Of a stretch of DNA of 17,634 bases, positions 13,616 through 17,634 are shown piece by piece. The position numbers were made by a program, and so were the translations under genes. Every line of letters starts with the position of its first letter. Within the stretch, counting starts at the first letter, position 1. Origin of the DNA: DATJXG01 sp035500455 (GTDB lineage: Bacteria; Acidobacteriota; Terriglobia; Terriglobales; Acidobacteriaceae); assembly GCA_035500455.1 (NCBI GenBank), contig DATJXG010000094.1, positions 1 to 17,634 on the forward strand, in the 5' to 3' direction. The notes beneath the pieces were generated by a model that did not search any database, was not told the origin of the DNA, and saw nothing but the letters and a program-made list of their open reading frames with translations.

Positions 13616-13627
13616 CTGTGCAAAAGT

Positions 13628-14119
13628 ATGATCTTGCTGATTACGCCCTCGGCGAAGGTTCAGCAGTGCGCCACCGCGCTCGAGGAAGCCACTTCAGAGG
13701 CCACCGAGGTCGCTACCAGCCTCCGCCAGGCCTCCGCCCAGTTGCGCTCCGGGGAGTTCTCCGCCGTGGTGGTGGATCAGTCCCTGGTCGAATCCGAACC
13801 CGATGAAAGCGACACCGTGCTGCAGCATATGGGCAGCGCCATCCCGGTGTACATCAACTTCGCCATCAGCAATCTCGACCGCGTGGTGCGCGAGTTGCGT
13901 GCCGCCCTGCACCGCCGCAAGCGCGAGGTGCTGATGGCCCGCCGTAGCGCCGAAGAAAGCCTTCGCAGCGAGTTGAAGGGCACCGTCACCGCGTTGCTGA
14001 TGTCCTGCGAGCTGGCCTTGCAGGCCCCCGACCTGCAGACCGCGGAAGGCAAAATCCGCAAAGCTTGCGAGCTGGCGAAGGAGGTGCGCACCAAACTGGG
14101 CACAGCCGAAAGCAACTGA
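13628..14119 (+). CDS. Degenerate receiver fused to a His-less dimerisation helix (unknown signalling protein)
   Basis: The 163-residue protein is not in a family I can name. Residues 1-95 look like a shortened receiver domain: strand MILLIT, strand FSAVVVDQSLVE with Asp50 at the usual phospho-acceptor position, strand IPVYINFAI, then helix NLDRVVRELRAALHRR. The acidic pair after strand 1 is replaced by PSAK, and the TKP lysine is missing. Residues 100-157 are helical and read SLRSELKGTVTALLMSCELAL. This aligns with the kinase H-box pattern HELRTPLTAILGYAELL, but Ser114 replaces the His. No ATPase domain follows. I infer a non-catalytic partner that could dimerise with, or modulate, the adjacent kinase and regulator. 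It lies 102 bp after the regulator, probably in the same operon, and has no obvious ribosome-binding site. Confidence 0.75.
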   Translation: MILLITPSAKVQQCATALEEATSEATEVATSLRQASAQLRSGEFSAVVVDQSLVESEPDESDTVLQHMGSAIPVYINFAISNLDRVVRELRAALHRRKREVLMARRSAEESLRSELKGTVTALLMSCELALQAPDLQTAEGKIRKACELAKEVRTKLGTAESN

Positions 14120-14326
14120 CAAGCGCGGCGCTCCTGCTCGCAAGAAGCCCGAATCTCATCGCTTCCAATCCCCGTAAGGCAGCTCCGTTGCCTTTGGCCG
14201 GCCACCCTTTCCACACATATGCACGAACTTGCAACTCTCCGCGAGAAAAACGCGCACAATGCTGCAAGTCATTGCGCTTCCTTGATCGCCGCAAGAAATA
14301 GTTGCTCGCTCCAGCGAATTCACCGC

Positions 14327-14368
14327 TAAAATGTTCGCTCCCGTGCCGCCGGGAAAAGTTCCCGCGGC
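14327..14368 (+). promoter_or_regulatory. Candidate -10 and leader hairpin of the glycosyltransferase gene
   Basis: TAAAAT (14327-14332) has only a weak TTGCTC at 19 bp upstream. Close behind it is a hairpin: GCCGC, bulged C, GGGAA, AAG, TTCCC, GCGGC (14345-14368). The hairpin would lie near the 5' end of the transcript. The ATG at 14405 has no Shine-Dalgarno sequence. Confidence 0.3.
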
Positions 14369-14404
14369 CCCGGGAATGAACGCGCGTCTCCCCGGTCTCC
14401 CCTC

Positions 14405-15520
14405 ATGCACGTTCTGGTCACTACGGATACGTTAAGCGACGTTTGGACGTACACCCGCGAACTCGTCACCGGGCTCGTCAGCCGCGGGGTCCGAGTCACC
14501 CTCGTCAGCCTGGGCGAGATTCCCCTGCCTCATCAGACCGTCTGGATGGACCATCTCCAGCTCCTCGATTACCGGCCTACGGCCTTTCGCCTGGACTGGA
14601 TGCAGGAAGGAGAGCGCGATCTGAAAGACTCCTCGGCATTTCTTGCCGAGGTGGTCCGCGATATCAAGCCCGATCTGCTGCACCTCAACCATCTCTGCTA
14701 CGGCAGCCTGCCGGTAGCCATTCCCCGCATTGTCGTGGCCCACGCTGACCTGGTTAGCTGGTGGAAGGCGGTGCACGGCCGCGAGCCTGACTCCGGCCGC
14801 TGGATGCAGTGGTATCGCCGCGCCGTAGTCAACGGCCTCTCCCACGCCGATGCCGTAGTGGCGCCCAGCGTCTGGATGCTGGACACGATTCGCGCCAGCT
14901 ACGTCCGGCCCACCCGCGACGCCGTCATCTACCACGGGCGCAACCCGGTGTATTTCAATCCCTATGTAGCCAAGGAAGAATCCGTGCTCGCGGTGGGGCG
15001 CCTGTGGGACGCGAGCAAGCAGGTCTCACTCCTGACCCAGCAAATCCACTCGCTGCCGGTGTGCATTGCCGGCGCGGAGGCGCCGGTGGGGACCCGTGAC
15101 ACAATCCGCACCGACGTGAAGGTTGCGGTGAACCAGGTGCGCGTCGCCGTCAAAGGCCCGCAAACCGAAGCTCAGATGCGCAACCTTTACAGCCGCGCCT
15201 CGATCTTTGCTGCCACCGCCCGCTACGAGCCCTTCGGGATGTCGGCAGTGGAAGCCGCCCTTTCCCGCTGCGCCATCGCCGCCAACGACATCCCCTCCAT
15301 GCGCGAGCTATGGGGCGAAGCCGCCCTCTATTTCAGCGCCAACGACGCCGGCAGCCTGGCCGAGCTGGTTCGCCGCCTGGGCAGCGACCGCGAACTCCGC
15401 CTCGCCTACGCCAACCGCGCCTACCAGCGCGCCCGCGAATGCTTCACCTCCATGCGCATGGTGGAGGAGTATCTCCGCCTCTACCGCACCCTGGTATTTC
15501 CCAAACGGCTGGTGGCGTAA
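14405..15520 (+). CDS. Family 4 glycosyltransferase (GT-B fold)
   Basis: The 371-residue enzyme has the two-domain GT-B plan. The N-terminal acceptor half begins MHVLVTTDTLSDVWTYTRELVTGLVSRG and includes DLLHLNHLCYG and the SHADAVVAPSVWM transition segment (about 146-158). The donor-binding half begins VLAVGRLWDASKQ (about 194-206) and has the E-x7-E motif EPFGMSAVE with Glu275 and Glu283, then DIPSMRELWGEAALYFSAND. The start resembles glycogen/starch synthase-like and other GT4 members that use nucleotide sugars. Donor and acceptor are not predictable, and no polysaccharide cluster surrounds it. No signal peptide or membrane helix is seen. It stands alone, with a hairpin of terminator type after it. 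Confidence 0.88.
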   Translation: MHVLVTTDTLSDVWTYTRELVTGLVSRGVRVTLVSLGEIPLPHQTVWMDHLQLLDYRPTAFRLDWMQEGERDLKDSSAFLAEVVRDIKPDLLHLNHLCYGSLPVAIPRIVVAHADLVSWWKAVHGREPDSGRWMQWYRRAVVNGLSHADAVVAPSVWMLDTIRASYVRPTRDAVIYHGRNPVYFNPYVAKEESVLAVGRLWDASKQVSLLTQQIHSLPVCIAGAEAPVGTRDTIRTDVKVAVNQVRVAVKGPQTEAQMRNLYSRASIFAATARYEPFGMSAVEAALSRCAIAANDIPSMRELWGEAALYFSANDAGSLAELVRRLGSDRELRLAYANRAYQRARECFTSMRMVEEYLRLYRTLVFPKRLVA

Positions 15521-15586
15521 CGCACGAAGATCGCCCCAACTGAATTTGACGGTCCCACCAGTCTCCTAAGCTTGCTGCCGCCGCAG

Positions 15587-15612
15587 AAAGACGGGAAGAA
15601 TCGCCGTCTTTT
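15587..15612 (+). terminator. Candidate terminator after the glycosyltransferase gene
   Basis: AAAGACGG (15587-15594) pairs perfectly with CCGTCTTT (15604-15611) across nine bases and is followed by one more T. The U-tract is short and partly inside the stem, so efficiency is uncertain. Confidence 0.45.
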
Positions 15613-15660
15613 CGCGCTCGCCGGCCGGCGGTCCTCTCTACCGGAGAAGTTTCGCATCGA

Positions 15661-16272
15661 ATGTCCCTTGACAGTACGAATCATAATAGTACGATGCGTA
15701 CTGTGAAGGCCGGGCAAACCTCGAGTTTGGGATTCGCCCTCCTCGGTCTGCTGCAGCAAACACCTTCTTCCGGGTACGACCTGCGCAAGGTTTTCTCCGC
15801 CACCGCGATGACGACTTATAGCGACAGCCCCGGTGCGATTTATCCCGCGCTCCGCCGCCTTCAGCAGCAGGGACTCATCAGCGGCAGCGTGGAGTCCGGC
15901 GCCGGTATGCGCCGGCGGCGGATCTTCCGCCTGACCCGCCGCGGCCTGGCGGAACTCAGAAAGTGGATTACGCGGCCCGTGGACCGGTCCGATGTAATTC
16001 GCTCTCTTCATGAAGTCATGCTGCGCTTTGCCTACTCTGAGCCGGCAGCCGGAGCGGCCGCTTCCATCCGGCTTCTGGCCTCCCTGGAAAAGGAACTTCG
16101 GTCTTACATTCCGCTTCTCCACCGGCAAATGGATTCACTCGATAGGGCAACGCCGGCCTCGCGGCGATTGGCTCTCGAAAGCGGCATCCGCGGGTACGAG
16201 AGTCTTCTGCACTGGGCCATGCACGCCCGCCGAACCTATAGACAGTCAAAAAGAAAGGTCTCAGCATCATGA
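15661..16272 (+). CDS. PadR-family transcriptional regulator
   Basis: The product (up to 203 residues) has an N-terminal PadR winged helix: LGFALLGLLQQTPSSGYDLRKVF, then SPGAIYPALRRLQQQGLI and the wing RRRRIFRLTRRGLAELRKWI (about residues 22-100). A C-terminal helical dimerisation domain of the Vir_act_alpha_C type follows (about 115-195). PadR proteins are usually ligand-responsive repressors of the operon they lie in. The start is uncertain: Met1 (15661), Met12 (15694) or a GTG (15703). The promoter-like TTGACA and the palindromic half-sites lie between the first and last of these, which favours one of the two later starts. It overlaps the membrane protein gene by ATGA (16269-16272), so that gene is its likely target. 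Confidence 0.9.
   Translation: MSLDSTNHNSTMRTVKAGQTSSLGFALLGLLQQTPSSGYDLRKVFSATAMTTYSDSPGAIYPALRRLQQQGLISGSVESGAGMRRRRIFRLTRRGLAELRKWITRPVDRSDVIRSLHEVMLRFAYSEPAAGAAASIRLLASLEKELRSYIPLLHRQMDSLDRATPASRRLALESGIRGYESLLHWAMHARRTYRQSKRKVSAS
15668..15703 (+). promoter_or_regulatory. PadR promoter and autoregulatory operator candidate
   Basis: TTGACA (15668-15673), 16 bp, TACGAT (15690-15695) can serve as a sigma70-type promoter. Three AGTACG half-sites overlap it: 15673-15678 and 15688-15693 in direct orientation, and the inverted CGTACT at 15697-15702. The last two form a palindrome around the ATG at 15694. PadR regulators commonly bind such GTAC-containing palindromes in their own promoters. Confidence 0.55.
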
Positions 16273-17072
16273 AACTGCGTGTGCTCGCTTACTGCATCCT
16301 CGGGTGCCTGCCCATGGCCCTCATGCTTCTGGGCGGCCAATTCTCCTGGTGGTGGGTCTCGGGAATCGTTCTGGCGGCGGCATTTGTGCCGGTGGCACTG
16401 TTTGGCCCACCGAGCGTGTTGGGACAATTCGCAGTCATCGCGCCGTTGTTGGCCATTGTGACGTCATTCTGCACCTGGTCCGAAGCCTGGATTTTCATTC
16501 CGGATTTCCGCCGGCACGGCCTGCGCAACCTCATCGGATCCCTGACCACCTACCTCCTCCTGGCGGCGGTGCTGGCGGTTCTCGCGAAGATACTGAAGCT
16601 GGCCAAGCCGCGGGAGTATAAGCCTGCACACCGGGGCGTAGCCGGCACAATGCTTATGATCGCAGTCTGTGCGATGGCCTACATGGTGTACTACCTCGTC
16701 TTCGGCGCGATCACGTATCAGTTTTTCACCAAGGGCTACTATCCTGAGGCCGCTGCCATCGCCCAGAGTCTGGGCTTGTGGTTCTGGGCGCTGCAGCTCG
16801 CGCGCGGAGCGTTGATGACCCTGGCGGTGCTTCCCGCCATCTACACCCTGCGCATGGAGCGCTGGCAGGCGGCAATCACAATCGGAATGCTGATCTGGGT
16901 AGCGGGCGGCCTGGCGCCGCTGCTGGCGGCCAATCCCTTCATGGGAACGACGCAGCGCATCATCCATATCGTCGAAATCCTGCTGCAAAACGGTTCGCTG
17001 GGGATCACCGCGGCGCTGTTGCTTCGCCCCCGCGCAGCGCGCGTACCCAGCGTCTCGACGCAAACAGCGTGA
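16269..17072 (+). CDS. Polytopic membrane protein of unknown function, PadR-coupled
   Basis: The 267-residue protein has about eight predicted membrane segments (near residues 5-22, 27-46, 52-70, 88-107, 124-150, 165-190, 199-219 and 234-255). Short charged loops lie between them, including KILKLAKPREYKPAHRG after the fourth. The C-terminus RPRAARVPSVSTQTA is polar. There is no ATP-binding motif and no recognised transporter signature. It shares an ATGA overlap with the upstream PadR gene, so the two are co-translated; many PadR-controlled genes encode exporters or membrane-stress proteins, and a related role is possible but unproven. An AAAGAAAGG purine tract lies about 11 bases upstream of the ATG. 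Confidence 0.75.
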   Translation: MKLRVLAYCILGCLPMALMLLGGQFSWWWVSGIVLAAAFVPVALFGPPSVLGQFAVIAPLLAIVTSFCTWSEAWIFIPDFRRHGLRNLIGSLTTYLLLAAVLAVLAKILKLAKPREYKPAHRGVAGTMLMIAVCAMAYMVYYLVFGAITYQFFTKGYYPEAAAIAQSLGLWFWALQLARGALMTLAVLPAIYTLRMERWQAAITIGMLIWVAGGLAPLLAANPFMGTTQRIIHIVEILLQNGSLGITAALLLRPRAARVPSVSTQTA

Positions 17073-17459
17073 CGGATGCCGTGCTCACGCCGTACCGCAG
17101 CGTTGAAGCGGCGCAAGAATGCAGCCCAGAGCCGGCCCCGACCGGAGACGAGGGGGCGCGACCCCCGGGTAAAAGTGGCAAACGATCAAACCCCGGAGGG
17201 GCGAAACAGTAATTTTCACGCATCCTCTTCAGCCCCGCTGGCGTTCCTCCGCGGCGAAGGTCGGTTTTTCTGCAGCCTCTTCAAGCCGTGCCGTTGAGTC
17301 GTTAAAAATGCATTCGCGCTTAAGCGCCCGAGATACGAACTGTGCGCTCCTGCGACTCTTCCCGCAACCTGCTAGGCTAAAGTGACTGCCCGGAAGGCCA
17401 GAAGCTAGAATCTAGCAGCCAGAAACCAGCAGCCCGATGCAGTCCGGAGGACTTTCAAA
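17073..17459. other. Intergenic region before the CDGSH gene
   Basis: These 387 bases contain no convincing gene. A CCCC, GGA, GGGG mini-hairpin lies near 17195-17206, in wording that resembles a dispersed repeat, but with no second copy here. No firm promoter was found. The right end holds a degenerate 7-bp tandem repeat (17397-17438) and the CDGSH ribosome-binding site. Confidence 0.45.
17397..17438 (+). repeat. Degenerate heptanucleotide tandem repeat
   Basis: Six consecutive 7-base units can be read: GCCAGAA, GCTAGAA, TCTAGCA, GCCAGAA, ACCAGCA, GCCCGAT. Units 1 and 4 are identical and unit 2 differs by one base. The array ends about 8 bases before the ribosome-binding site of the CDGSH gene. 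Confidence 0.6.
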
Positions 17460-17634
17460 TTGGCTCAAGTCAAAATCACCATCCGCAAGAACGGCCCCTA
17501 CCGCGTAGAAGCCCCGGAGGGCTCCATCGAACTGGTGGACGCCGACGGCAACCCCTTCGACCTCACAGGCAAACCGGCTTTTTCCCTCTGCCGCTGCGGC
17601 GGCTCAGTCAACAAGCCCTTCTGCGACGGCACCC
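17460..17634 (+). CDS. CDGSH-type iron-sulfur domain protein, 5' part (TTG start)
   Basis: The first 58 residues are visible; the gene runs off the right edge. The sequence AQVKITIRKNGPYRVEAPEG leads to IELVDADGNPFDL and then CRCGGSVNKPFCDGT. This is the CDGSH motif C-x-C-x2-S-x3-P-x-C-D-G-T, and the final His would fall at or just past the edge. Such proteins bind a 2Fe-2S cluster through three Cys and one His and take part in redox or iron-sulfur handling; bacterial members are small and cytoplasmic. The start codon is TTG at 17460: GGAGGA (17446-17451) lies eight bases upstream, and the only nearby ATG (17437) is out of frame. Such a start is easily missed by ATG-only gene finding. Confidence 0.9.
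   Translation, partial: MAQVKITIRKNGPYRVEAPEGSIELVDADGNPFDLTGKPAFSLCRCGGSVNKPFCDGT

Noticed and set aside
17195..17206. A CCCC-GGA-GGGG mini-hairpin as a third repeat family
   Set aside because: Only one copy is present in the window and the stem is four bases, so a repeat cannot be supported here.

Overview
The window (about 60% GC, compact genes, short intergenic spaces) most resembles a chromosomal segment of an Acidobacteriota member, probably of the Terriglobia type. This is an inference from the mix of families: a NapC/NirT-like multiheme cytochrome with a CxDCHNRPSH signature, a DUF72 protein, an SPL-like radical SAM protein, an Asp-box propeller, PadR plus a membrane protein, and a soluble PAS kinase paired with an NtrC-type regulator. 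No rRNA, tRNA, CRISPR array, insertion sequence or phage gene was found. Both window edges cut genes: the multiheme cytochrome on the left and a CDGSH iron-sulfur protein on the right.

Layout. 1-2.5 kb: 3' end of a multiheme cytochrome, a DUF72 gene on the minus strand and a small secreted monoheme cytochrome c. 2.5-5.3 kb: a small membrane-anchored protein of unknown function (minus), an SPL-like radical SAM gene (plus, with a near-consensus sigma70 promoter) and a convergent HtrA-like protease that lacks a signal peptide. 5.7-8.8 kb: an OmpA-type peptidoglycan-binding lipoprotein with a clear terminator, then a secreted protein with 12 Asp-box (BNR) repeats. 8.9-9.6 kb: a Phd/VapC-type toxin-antitoxin pair with a palindromic operator beside its -10 box. 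9.8-14.1 kb: a predicted lipoprotein behind a good sigma54-type (-24/-12) promoter, a soluble PAS histidine kinase overlapping an NtrC-family sigma54 activator, and a small protein that looks like a degenerate receiver joined to a histidine-kinase-like dimerisation helix in which the phospho-accepting His is Ser. 14.4-17.1 kb: a GT4 glycosyltransferase, then a PadR regulator coupled by ATGA to a polytopic membrane protein. 17.4 kb to the end: a CDGSH protein with a TTG start, behind a degenerate 7-bp tandem repeat.

How the parts may work together. The most coherent unit is the sigma54 region. The kinase should phosphorylate the NtrC-type regulator, whose GAFTGA loop and Walker motifs are intact. 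A -24/-12 promoter with a palindrome about 90 bp upstream of the predicted start drives the neighbouring lipoprotein gene. A weaker -24/-12 match lies upstream of the OmpA-like lipoprotein gene. I infer, without proof, a sigma54-controlled cell-envelope response in which the receiver/helix protein acts as a non-catalytic modulator.

Non-coding structure is rich for so short a segment: three copies of a GTAGG-type palindromic repeat (one supplies the stop codon of the HtrA-like gene), two copies of a second dispersed element, several hairpins between genes, and self-regulatory palindromes at both the toxin-antitoxin and PadR operons.
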